Source of the DNA: Streptomyces sp. NBC_00490
GTDB taxonomy: Bacteria; Actinomycetota; Actinomycetes; Streptomycetales; Streptomycetaceae
Length of the DNA: 64,000 bases
NCBI RefSeq assembly: GCF_036013645.1
Contig: NZ_CP107869.1
Span: 682,001-746,000, forward strand
Reading direction: 5' to 3'
Numbering within the stretch: position 1 is the first letter of the stretch; every line of letters begins with the position of its first letter. The position numbers and the translations under genes are program-made. The notes under the pieces are model-generated. The model did no database searches, had not been told where the DNA came from, and saw only the letters and a program-made list of their open reading frames with translations. Shown here piece by piece: positions 52,364-60,593 of this stretch.

Positions 52364-53248
52364 GTGAGTACCGAGAGCGACATCCGCGAATTCCTGGCCT
52401 CTCGCCGCGCCAAGATCACCCCGCAGCAGGCCGGACTTCCCGCCTACGGCGGCAATCGGCGTGTGCCCGGTCTACGCCGCGAGGAAGTCGCAATGCTCGC
52501 CGGCGTCAGCGTCGACTACTACGTTCGCCTCGAACGCGGCCACCTCGCCGGTGCCTCCGAGGAGGTCCTCGACGCCGTCGCGAACGCCCTGCAGCTCGAC
52601 GAGGCCGAACGCGCTCACCTCTACGACCTGGCCCGCGCCGTCGCCAGACGTCCCTTCCGCCGTACCAAACGCACTCGAGGTCCACTCCCGGACAGCGTCC
52701 TGCGCGTCCTGGACTCCATGACCGACTCCCCGGCCTTCATCCGCAACGGCCGCCTCGACATCCTCGCGATCAACCACCTCGGCCGCGCCCTGTACGCACC
52801 GCTGTTCACCGATGACGCCCCGCGCCCGGTCAACGTCGCGCGCTTCCAGTTCCTGGATCCGCACGGCCGTGACTTCTTTCCGGACTGGGAGCAGTCCGTG
52901 AACACAACCGTCTCGCTGCTGCGCACCGAGGCCGGACGGGCTCCAGGTGACAGCGATCTGACCGGACTGATCGGTGAACTCGTCACCCGCAGCGAGGAGT
53001 TCCGCACCGCGTGGGCCAAGCACAACGTGCGCCTGCACCACACCGGCAGCAAGTCGTTCCGTCACCCGGCCGTCGGCGAGATCACCCTGGACTTCGACGC
53101 CATGGAACTGCCCGCACAGCCCGGCCTGACCCTGACCGCGTACAGCGCCGGCCCGCACACCCCGGCCTACGACGCGCTGCAGCTGCTGGCGGCCTGGGCC
53201 GCCACTGAGGCACCCTCCGCTGCCGTCGACCGCTCGACCAGCCGCTGA
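52364..53248 (+). CDS. XRE-family regulator with MmyB-like C-terminal domain
   Basis: 294 residues from a GTG at 52364; TAGCCT at 52351-52356 just upstream looks like a -10 element, so the mRNA may be leaderless. The helix-turn-helix at ~30-75 reads VPGLRREEVAMLAGVSVDYY and VRLERGHLAGASEEVLDAVA. Residues ~100-285 are the MmyB-like ligand-binding domain (LAINHLGRALYAPLF, RTEAGRAPGD, LTAYSAGPHTPAYDALQLLA). Family members act as redox or small-molecule-responsive regulators. It is divergent from the CMD-cupin-ADH operon and likely controls it. Confidence 0.94.
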   Translation: MSTESDIREFLASRRAKITPQQAGLPAYGGNRRVPGLRREEVAMLAGVSVDYYVRLERGHLAGASEEVLDAVANALQLDEAERAHLYDLARAVARRPFRRTKRTRGPLPDSVLRVLDSMTDSPAFIRNGRLDILAINHLGRALYAPLFTDDAPRPVNVARFQFLDPHGRDFFPDWEQSVNTTVSLLRTEAGRAPGDSDLTGLIGELVTRSEEFRTAWAKHNVRLHHTGSKSFRHPAVGEITLDFDAMELPAQPGLTLTAYSAGPHTPAYDALQLLAAWAATEAPSAAVDRSTSR

Positions 53249-53307
53249 ACAACGGCCTCGGTGACAGATCCTCGATCGCCGCGAGGAGGCACCACAGCGC
53301 GCACTCG

Positions 53308-53559
53308 TACCTCGGCCAGGTCCTTGAGGCCTCGGCCATCGGGCTGGGCTGCCTGCATATCTCCCCGAGTTGCGGCGGGCCCCAACCCCGGCAATCGGCA
53401 ATCGGCAATCGGCAGGACATGATCGCCCTGATCCGTAGCGCCGTCGACCGGGGCATCACAACGCACCTCTTTCGGGCTCGTCAGTCGCACGAAGCAGACC
53501 AAGCGGTCACTGGCACCTCTGCCGAACTCAAGACCCTGGTGAGCGATGCGGCGAATTAA
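53308..53559 (+). pseudogene. Aldo/keto-reductase fossil with tandem heptamer repeats
   Basis: One frame reads LGQVLEASAIGLGCLHIS, matching the AKR start (SGLEVSAIGLGCMGMS). It then carries a (CGGCAAT)x3 repeat, continues NRQDMIALIRSAVDRGIT and a divergent tail before TAA. The frame has no start and only ~55 AKR residues. The tandem repeat probably grew by slippage. Confidence 0.55.
53389..53409. repeat. Tandem heptamer repeat (CGGCAAT)x3
   Basis: Three perfect copies plus a partial fourth (CGGCA), inside the AKR fossil. Confidence 0.85.
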
Positions 53560-53606
53560 CCCCGCAACACACCTTGCTTCACGGCGCCATCAGCCGCGAA
53601 CATCCA

Positions 53607-53618
53607 TGAAACGATTCA
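53607..53618. promoter_or_regulatory. LacI-type operator candidate
   Basis: TGAAACGATTCA is a near-palindrome of the form bound by LacI-family regulators (TGAAACGTTTCA-like), 13 bases before the rhamnosidase ATG and next to its AAGGAG site. It could block transcription or translation start. Confidence 0.4.
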
Positions 53619-53631
53619 GCAAGGAGATGTC

Positions 53632-56600
53632 ATGCTCCGCAAACGCCCACTACTGCTCATGCTCCTGAAAGGTCTTGTCATGTGTGCCGTGGTCGCGGCC
53701 GCGTCGATCCTGCCCACGTCCGTATCCCCCGCCGCGTCGGCTCCCCCATCGGACGAGCCGTTCTCCGTGAAGGCTCTGACTGCCAACGGCCGGGTGAACC
53801 CGCTGGGCATCGGTGGTGAGGACCCCGTCCTCGGCTGGCAGTTGGCATCGGCCCGGCGGGGCACATCGCAGACGGCCTACGAGATCCAGGTCGGGCGCAG
53901 ACCGGGCGCGGCCGATGTGTGGTCGTCCCGCCGGGTGGCGTCCGACCGCCAGGTCGGCGTGCGGTACGGCGGGCCTGCCCTGGACGCGGGCACCCGTTAC
54001 TACTGGCGTGTGCGGGCCTGGGACGACAAGGGAACCGCGAGTCCATGGAGCGCGACCGCGTACTTCGAGACCGGCCTGCTGGACTCCGCCGACTGGGACG
54101 GCGCCCAGTGGATCACTCGCCCCGCGACTCCGAGCGAACTGGACAACTGGACGGACTACACCGCCACGGTCGAGTTCAAGCTGGACAGCGCGGCTTTCGG
54201 CATGTTCCTGCGTGCCTCGGATGTGAGCAACGGATACATGTGGCAGTTCAACGTCACGGGCCCGACACCGATGTTGAGACTGCACAAGCAGGTCAACGGC
54301 AACTACACCCTGGTCCAGGAGGTGGAGCTCGCGCCCTACGGCTTCACCGACGCGAGTCTCCTCGCCGACCGCCACACCGTCCGCTACGACGTGGCGGGGA
54401 CCACCATCAAGACGACCCTCGACGGCAAGCTGGTCAGCACCTTCACCGACGCCACGTTCGCGAAGGGCTACATAGGTTTCCGCACCCACGCCTGCTGCGG
54501 CGAACGCGGAACCGTCTACGACGCCGTTGTCACCGGCGCCGACGGCGACACGCTGTTGGACACCGACTTCACGTCCGGCCGGAACCCGTTCACCGGCGGT
54601 GAGATCGTCGACTCGGCCCTCACCGTGTCCGGTACCACGGACGCCCTCTACGCCCCCGCGTCCCGGCCGCAGCCGCTGCTGCGCAAGGGCTTCACGACCA
54701 GGTCCGGCAAGAAGATCGCCTCCGCGCGCGTCTACGCGTCCGCACTCGGCCTCTACGAGCTGGAGCTCAACGGCAAGACGGTCGGCGACCAGGTACTCGC
54801 CCCAGGCTGGACCAACTACCACAAGCGCATCCAGTCCCAGACCTACGACGTCACGGAGCTACTCGACAGCGGCGCCAACGTGATCGGCGCTTCCCTGGCG
54901 GACGGCTGGTGGGGCGGCAAGATCGGGATCGGCTGGAGCCACCAGTACGGGGACACCCCCGCTCTCGTGGCGAAGATGCGCATCACCTACACCGACGGCT
55001 CCGTCCAGTGGATCGCCACGGACGATTCATGGAAAGCGTCGGACGGCCCCTACGTGAAGGCCGACTTGCAGGACGGCGAGACGTACGACGCTCGTCTGGA
55101 GCCGGCTGGCTGGAGCCGGCCAGGATTCGACGACGCGAAGTGGGAGCCCGCCGCGAGCCTGGACTCGCAGACCGCCCTCCTCGTGCCGCAGAGCGACGAG
55201 CCGGTGCGCCGGACCCAGGTACTCCAGGCCCGGAAGATGACCGAGCCCACCGCCGGGACCTATGTATACGACCTCGGTCAGAACATGGTCGGCGTGTCCC
55301 GACTCAAGCTGACCGGCTCAGCCGGCCAGACAGTCAAGATCCGCTACGCGGAAGTGCTCAACAAGAACGGCACCCTCTACACCGACAACTTCCGCAGCGC
55401 CAAGGTCACCGACCGCTACACCTTCGCCCAGACCGGAACAGTCACCTACGAACCCACCTTCACCCAGCACGGGTTCCGCTACATCGAGATCACCGGGGTG
55501 AACGAACCCCCCGCTCTCCTGGACGTCAAGGGCGTCGTCTGGGGGTCCGACCTCCCCGCCACCGGCACGCTGAAGACCTCGGACGGCATGCTCAACCAAC
55601 TGGTGAGCAACATCTCCTGGAGCCAGCGCGGCAACTTCCTCTCCATCCCCACCGACACCCCGGCCCGCGACGAACGTCTGGGATGGACAGGCGACATCAG
55701 CCTGTTCGCGCCGACGGCCAACTACCTGGTCGACACCCGCGCGTTCCTGTCCCACTGGATGGCGGACGTACGCAACTCCCAGTACGCCAACGGCGACTTG
55801 CCGGCGGTCGTACCGACCCCTCAGGGCCAGTTCGCCGACAGCGGTGTCGGATGGTCCGACGTGATGATCACGGTGCCGTACCAGGTGTGGCGTTCCTATG
55901 ACGACACCCGCATCCTGCGCGAGAACTACCCCGCCATGCAGAAGTTCTTCCAGTTCGTGCGCAACAGCGCCGGACCGGACCTGCTCGAGCCCGGCCGCAC
56001 CACCTTCTTCACCGACGACTGGCTGAACCTGGACGACCCGACCGAGCAGGGCATCATGGGCACGGCCTACTACGCCGAGAACGCCCGCATGATGGCGGAG
56101 ACGGCCAAGGCCCTGGGCGATGACGCGGCGGCGTCCGACTACGGCAAGCTCTCCGCCGACATCCGGGACGCCTTCACCAAGGCCTATGTCGCAGCCGACG
56201 GCACCGTCAAGGGCAACTCTCAAACCGGGTACGCGATGGCCCTCGCCATGAACCTGGTCTCGGATCCGGCACTGGTCGACAAGGTCGGGGAGAAGTTCGT
56301 GGCCAAACTGGCGCTCACCGACTACCACCTGCGGACCGGCTTCATCGGCACGCCGCTGCTGCTGCCCGCACTGAGCAGGATCGGCCGCGACGACCTGGCC
56401 TACAAGATGCTGCTGCACAAGGACTACCCGTCCTGGGGGTACGAGGTCGCCAACGGTGCCACCACCGTGTGGGAGCGCTGGAACTCGATCATGCCCAACG
56501 GCGACTTCGGCCCGGTCGACATGAACTCCTTCAACCACTATGCCTACGGTGCCGTGGGTGACTGGATGTTCCAGAACATCGGTGGCATCTCCGCGCTCGA

Positions 56601-56931
56601 GCCCGGCTACAAGCGCTCCCGGATCGCACCGGTACCCGGCGACAACCTGACGCACGGGACTGGAAGCCTCACCACCGTCTACGGCCGCCTGTCATCGAAG
56701 TGGAGCACCCACGACGGCGCCATCAACCTCAAGGTGATCGTCCCGGTCAACACCGTCGCGGAGGTCCATGTGCCGGCGAACAGCCCCGCAGCGGTCACCG
56801 AGGGCGGCCGGCCGGCCGACGCCACCAAGTCAGTCCGCTTCCTGCGCATGGAGAAGGGGGCCGCCGTCTTCGAGATCGGCTCGGGGTCCTACGACTTCCG
56901 CGTCGACACCGTCCGCGGAGAGGGCGGGTAG
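53632..56931 (+). CDS. Secreted GH78 alpha-L-rhamnosidase
   Basis: 1099 residues from an ATG after AAGGAG. A signal peptide (~1-37) ends VSPAASA. An N-terminal Fn3-like region (~40-150) is followed by a concanavalin-like insert (~175-310) and the rhamnosidase N domain (~345-520). The (alpha/alpha)6 catalytic domain carries PTDTPARDERLGWTGD (acid Asp about residue 680) and TTVWERWNS (base Glu about 946). The C-terminal beta-sandwich is intact. It releases L-rhamnose from plant flavonoid glycosides or pectin-derived polymers outside the cell. A LacI-type operator candidate lies at its start. Confidence 0.95.
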   Translation: MLRKRPLLLMLLKGLVMCAVVAAASILPTSVSPAASAPPSDEPFSVKALTANGRVNPLGIGGEDPVLGWQLASARRGTSQTAYEIQVGRRPGAADVWSSRRVASDRQVGVRYGGPALDAGTRYYWRVRAWDDKGTASPWSATAYFETGLLDSADWDGAQWITRPATPSELDNWTDYTATVEFKLDSAAFGMFLRASDVSNGYMWQFNVTGPTPMLRLHKQVNGNYTLVQEVELAPYGFTDASLLADRHTVRYDVAGTTIKTTLDGKLVSTFTDATFAKGYIGFRTHACCGERGTVYDAVVTGADGDTLLDTDFTSGRNPFTGGEIVDSALTVSGTTDALYAPASRPQPLLRKGFTTRSGKKIASARVYASALGLYELELNGKTVGDQVLAPGWTNYHKRIQSQTYDVTELLDSGANVIGASLADGWWGGKIGIGWSHQYGDTPALVAKMRITYTDGSVQWIATDDSWKASDGPYVKADLQDGETYDARLEPAGWSRPGFDDAKWEPAASLDSQTALLVPQSDEPVRRTQVLQARKMTEPTAGTYVYDLGQNMVGVSRLKLTGSAGQTVKIRYAEVLNKNGTLYTDNFRSAKVTDRYTFAQTGTVTYEPTFTQHGFRYIEITGVNEPPALLDVKGVVWGSDLPATGTLKTSDGMLNQLVSNISWSQRGNFLSIPTDTPARDERLGWTGDISLFAPTANYLVDTRAFLSHWMADVRNSQYANGDLPAVVPTPQGQFADSGVGWSDVMITVPYQVWRSYDDTRILRENYPAMQKFFQFVRNSAGPDLLEPGRTTFFTDDWLNLDDPTEQGIMGTAYYAENARMMAETAKALGDDAAASDYGKLSADIRDAFTKAYVAADGTVKGNSQTGYAMALAMNLVSDPALVDKVGEKFVAKLALTDYHLRTGFIGTPLLLPALSRIGRDDLAYKMLLHKDYPSWGYEVANGATTVWERWNSIMPNGDFGPVDMNSFNHYAYGAVGDWMFQNIGGISALEPGYKRSRIAPVPGDNLTHGTGSLTTVYGRLSSKWSTHDGAINLKVIVPVNTVAEVHVPANSPAAVTEGGRPADATKSVRFLRMEKGAAVFEIGSGSYDFRVDTVRGEGG

Positions 56932-57137
56932 GCCCAGAAAGCCGCGTGACGTGATGGCGGGCCCGGACGCGCCGGGTCCGCCGACGGCGATCGAACAGCC
57001 AGGCACGGCAGCTCCGGACCTCCGTCAAGGTCACCTGGACCGCCTGGTGCTCTGACCGCGATGGTTCGCCGGATTGGCGGGGACACGCGCTGCTCTGCCA
57101 GCGGCAGAACACCGGCCGGACCGGGCTCGACGATCGC

Positions 57138-57143
57138 TACAGT
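57138..57143 (+). promoter_or_regulatory. Possible -10 element for leaderless mRNA
   Basis: TACAGT lies 9 nt before the ATG of the dienelactone-hydrolase-like gene. No ribosome site is present, so a leaderless transcript is likely. Confidence 0.35.
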
Positions 57144-57151
57144 CCCGTCTC

Positions 57152-57889
57152 ATGACGACGATTACGACGCGTACGGTCGAGTATCCGGCCGACGGTCTGA
57201 CGATGATCGGGCACCTCGCGCTCCCGGCCGGTGTCGACCGCCGGCCCGCGGTGCTGCTCGGGCCAGAGGGCACGGGGCTCAGCGACGTCGAGCGTCGCCG
57301 GGCCGATGCTCTCGCCGAACTGGGATACATAGCGCTGGCCTTCGACATCCATGGCGGGCGCTATGTGAGCGATCCCGAGGAGATGCTGGCCCGTTGCCTG
57401 CCGTTGCTCGCTGATCCCGACCGGATGCGGGGCATCGGCCATGCGGCGCTCGACGTGCTGCGCGCCGAACCGCGGACCGACCGCGACCGGATCGCCGCCG
57501 TCGGCTACGGCACCGGAGGCATCATCGGGCTGGAACTCGGGCGCGACGGCGTCGACCTGCGCGCGATCGGCACGGTCAACGGACTGACCACGGGCCGACC
57601 GGGCGAGGCAGCGCGCATTCGCTGCCCGGTGTGGGCCGGGGTCGGGTCGGAGGACCCGATCATGCCGCCCGCGCAACGGAACGCGTTCACCGCCGAGATG
57701 CAGGCCGCGGGCGTCGACTGGCGCCTCACGGTCTACGGCGGCGCCCTGCACGCCTTCCACCACCCGTCGGTCGACCACCCCACGCTCCCCGGCGTCGGCT
57801 ACCACCCGCAGCACGCGCAGCGAGCCTGGCGCGACGTCGTCGACCTGCTCGCCGAGTGCCTGCCCGTGACGGAAGATCTGCGGGCCTGA
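57152..57889 (+). CDS. Dienelactone-hydrolase-like protein lacking the catalytic nucleophile
   Basis: 245 residues from an ATG without a ribosome site. It has the alpha/beta-hydrolase order of DLH: RPAVLLGPEGTGLSDVERRR, AFDIHGGRYV, AAVGYGTGGIIGLELG, GSEDPIMPP (acid) and LHAFHHPSV (His). The nucleophile elbow is normally GYCxGG; here it reads GYGTGG, so the Cys is replaced by Gly. The protein is thus probably not a hydrolase of the usual kind, or the gene is decaying. Its full length and good codon use suggest it is still expressed. Confidence 0.85.
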   Translation: MTTITTRTVEYPADGLTMIGHLALPAGVDRRPAVLLGPEGTGLSDVERRRADALAELGYIALAFDIHGGRYVSDPEEMLARCLPLLADPDRMRGIGHAALDVLRAEPRTDRDRIAAVGYGTGGIIGLELGRDGVDLRAIGTVNGLTTGRPGEAARIRCPVWAGVGSEDPIMPPAQRNAFTAEMQAAGVDWRLTVYGGALHAFHHPSVDHPTLPGVGYHPQHAQRAWRDVVDLLAECLPVTEDLRA

Positions 57890-58071
57890 TCCGGGCAAAC
57901 GGCCTGGCGCCGGGCCTGGCCCGCGTCGGGCACTTGAGACCGCCAACCAGGCCGCTTCCTGACGGGCCTGAAAAAGTTGCCGACTGCTGTCGATCCGGCC
58001 ACGTCCCGTTCGACGTCATGATGTGCGGCGCCTCGCCACACGATGATGCGACAGGACCTGAAGAGGAAACA

Positions 58072-58716
58072 GTGGATCAACTGCTGAGAGTCATGAACTT
58101 CAACGTCTCGAGTGACGGAATCGGTGCCGGTGAGCACCAGAGTCTCGAGCGGCCGTTCGGCCTCGACCATCCCGAGAGGCTGTTCGCCTGGGCCGGAGCC
58201 ACGGCAAGCTGGCCCATGCGCACGGATGCCGGGGGGAGCCGGGGCCTCGACGACTACTTCACACGAGACTTCGCACGCGACATCGGTGCCGAGATCATGG
58301 GCCGCAACAAGTTCGGGCCCGAGCGCGGTCCTTGGAATGACCATGAGTGGCGCGGCTGGTGGGGGGAGGAGCCCCCGTTCCGTACCCCGGTGTTCGTCAT
58401 GACCCACCACAAGCGTCCGTCGTTCACGCTCTCCGACACCACGTTCCACTTCGTCGACGGCGACCCGGCAACGGTCCTCGCACGGGCGCGGGAAGCGGCT
58501 CAGGGCAAGGACGTCCGCCTCGGCGGCGGGGTCACCACCATCCGGCAGTTCCTTGATGCCGACCTCGTCGACACCATGCACGTGGCGGTCTCTCCGGTAA
58601 AACTCGGGTCCGGACTACGCCTGTGGGACTCCCCCGATGAACTGCTCGACCGGTTCCACCTGGAGGTCGTGCCCAGCCCGAGCGGTGTGACGCATCATCT
58701 GTTCTGGCGAAGGTGA
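58072..58716 (+). CDS. Dihydrofolate-reductase-family protein (RibD C-terminal domain)
   Basis: 214 residues from a GTG preceded by AGAGGA. DHFR/RibD-like fold: LLRVMNFNVSSDGIGAGEHQ, EIMGRNKFGPERGPW, TPVFVMTHHKRPSFTL, DVRLGGGVTTIRQFLDADLV, and a last strand VDTMHVAVSPVKLGSGLRLW. GGGVTTIRQFL is the NADPH-binding loop. Such stand-alone proteins (YwjB/YyaP type) reduce unknown small molecules. It is a common single gene in Streptomyces without a fixed context. Confidence 0.93.
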   Translation: MDQLLRVMNFNVSSDGIGAGEHQSLERPFGLDHPERLFAWAGATASWPMRTDAGGSRGLDDYFTRDFARDIGAEIMGRNKFGPERGPWNDHEWRGWWGEEPPFRTPVFVMTHHKRPSFTLSDTTFHFVDGDPATVLARAREAAQGKDVRLGGGVTTIRQFLDADLVDTMHVAVSPVKLGSGLRLWDSPDELLDRFHLEVVPSPSGVTHHLFWRR

Positions 58717-58901
58717 CGCGAGGGCGGCCCACTCGAGTTCAGGCTGCGACGGCGAATCCAGTGACGCCCACGCCGACTCGCTCGACGACCCCGGCGAGGT
58801 CGACCACGCTCAGTACGTCGACCTCGCCGCACTCCACGAACGCACTGCTTTCGGGATCATGACTGTGCAGAGAAGGCGGGACTTTGCGGGCTGCCGGTCG
58901 T

Positions 58902-60083
58902 TCACAGCCCCAGTAGGCGGTCGGCGTTGCCGTGGGCGATGCGTGCGAGGTCGGCCGGTGCGTACGGTGCGGAGCGCAGGAACCCGACTGCCTCGGCGCT
59001 GGACTCGAAGGGGTAGTCGATGGAGAACAGCACCCGGTCGGCTCCGACGGCGTGGACGGCTCCCAGCAGTGCGGCGTGCGACATGACGCCGCTGGTGGTG
59101 ACGTACACGTTGTTGCGCAGGTAGTACGAGGGCAGGTGCCGCACCCGCTGCTCCACCGGCACCTGGGGGTAGCGGCTGTCGAGGCGGGCCATCTGGAACG
59201 GCAGCAGCTCCCCCATGTGCCCCAACGTCACCGAGGCGCCCGGGAACTGGTCGAACACGCCGCCGTAGATCAGCCGGAGCGCATGGGCGCCCACCGTCGC
59301 GGTCCAGCCCCACGACGGCCCCACCAGCACGGGATACCCGTCGAAGACACGCCAGTTGTCGGCGGGTATGACGGCGGGGTGCAGATACAGCGTCACGCCG
59401 AGGCGCTCCAGCTCGGCCCATACCGGCCTGAACTGCGGCTCGTCCAGGTAGTGCCCCCGCACATGGTCGTTGTAGAGCACGCCCTTGAGGCCCAGCTCCT
59501 TCACCGCCCGGCGCAGTTCCCCGACCGCGGCCTTCGGGTCCTGCAGCGGAAGGACCGCGAAACCCGCGAACCGCTTCGGATGACCGGCGACCACCTTGGC
59601 CAGATGGTCATTGACCCGCCGCGCGACAGCGACCGCCTCCGCCGGGTCCTCGATGACCTCCAGGCCCGGTGAGGCATACGAGAGGACCTGCATGTCGACG
59701 CCGTTGGCGTCCATGTCCGCCAGCCGCAGCTCGGTCAGATCCTCCAGGCGCCGGAACCACTCCTGCTTGATCGCCTCCGGCGCCGCCAAGTGCTGACGGA
59801 TCGCTGCCTCCTGCCGGATGGCTCCGGGAATGGAGAAGGCCTCTTCCACGGCCACAATGCGCATCTTCTTCTCCCTCTTGGCGTTCCGATGGTTCTTCGA
59901 TCCGCTGGCCGTCGTAGAGACACGGTTGCCGGGCACGGCCTCGGCTGCCATCGCCGGCGAGCCCGCGACCAGACCTCCGGCCACGGCGGCTCCGGCGGTC
60001 GCGGCGATGAATCTTCGGCGGGTGGCCGCGACGGCAGGCTCGGCGGGCGGGGGCACGGCTTGGAAGGGACGGTCGTCGGACAT
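58902..60083 (-). CDS. Tat-exported amidohydrolase_2-family protein
   Basis: 393 residues from an ATG with AAAGAGAG upstream. A twin-arginine signal (TRRRFIAATAGAAVAGGLVA) ends near AMAAEA. The mature part is an amidohydrolase_2 TIM barrel related to gamma-resorcylate and ACMS decarboxylases: RLADMDANGVDMQVLSYASP, LYLHPAVIP, GHMGELLPFQMARLD and DRVLFSIDYPFE (metal His/Asp). It acts outside or at the cell surface on an aromatic acid, by decarboxylation or hydrolysis. No partner gene. Confidence 0.92.
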   Translation of the reverse strand: MSDDRPFQAVPPPAEPAVAATRRRFIAATAGAAVAGGLVAGSPAMAAEAVPGNRVSTTASGSKNHRNAKREKKMRIVAVEEAFSIPGAIRQEAAIRQHLAAPEAIKQEWFRRLEDLTELRLADMDANGVDMQVLSYASPGLEVIEDPAEAVAVARRVNDHLAKVVAGHPKRFAGFAVLPLQDPKAAVGELRRAVKELGLKGVLYNDHVRGHYLDEPQFRPVWAELERLGVTLYLHPAVIPADNWRVFDGYPVLVGPSWGWTATVGAHALRLIYGGVFDQFPGASVTLGHMGELLPFQMARLDSRYPQVPVEQRVRHLPSYYLRNNVYVTTSGVMSHAALLGAVHAVGADRVLFSIDYPFESSAEAVGFLRSAPYAPADLARIAHGNADRLLGL

Positions 60084-60218
60084 GGCCGCTCTCTTTCGGT
60101 GGTTGCGCGGGTGATTGCCGGGGGCCTGCCAGCGCTGTTGCGCGCCGATCCGCTCACTGACCGGTCTCGTGAGGGGGCGATGCCGGGGCGGCGGGCTCGG
60201 CCCGTTCTCCGCTGCTTG

Positions 60219-60593
60219 TCAGGCGGTCAGGTCAAGTGCGGCCCGAACGATGCTGTCCGCATCGAGACCGTGATGGCGGTAGACGTCCTCGAGTCCTCCG
60301 GACTGCCCGAACCGGGTCACACCGAGGGAGGAGATGGGCACGCGGTTGACGGTGGCCAGGAAGGCCAGGGTGTGCGGATGGCCGTCAAGGACGGCGACCA
60401 AAGGGATGGTGACCTTGGCGCCGCCGGAGCACACCAGTGGGTACGCCCCAGCGACGAGTTGGCGCCGACGACGCTCGCGTGCGGCGGGGTCGCCGGGCGC
60501 GGCGGCCGGCGTCTGGTCGACCCTGCTCTCCACCTCGCGCACAACGCCGAAGTCGTCCTGGGTGTCGGGCGGCGTGGTTGCTGGACTGCTCAT
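60219..60593 (-). pseudogene. Fragment of pyruvate-dehydrogenase E1/transketolase-like C-terminus
   Basis: The minus strand ends VAVLDGHPHTLAFLATVN, RVPISSLGVTRFGQSGGLED, VYRHHGLDADSIVRAALDL. This resembles the C-terminal domain of PDH E1 (AceE) and transketolase-like proteins. The first ~70 codons do not match, and the apparent ATG (60591-60593) lies in the TnpB element end. No matching sequence exists past the element at 61981, so the rest of the gene is gone. Confidence 0.65.
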
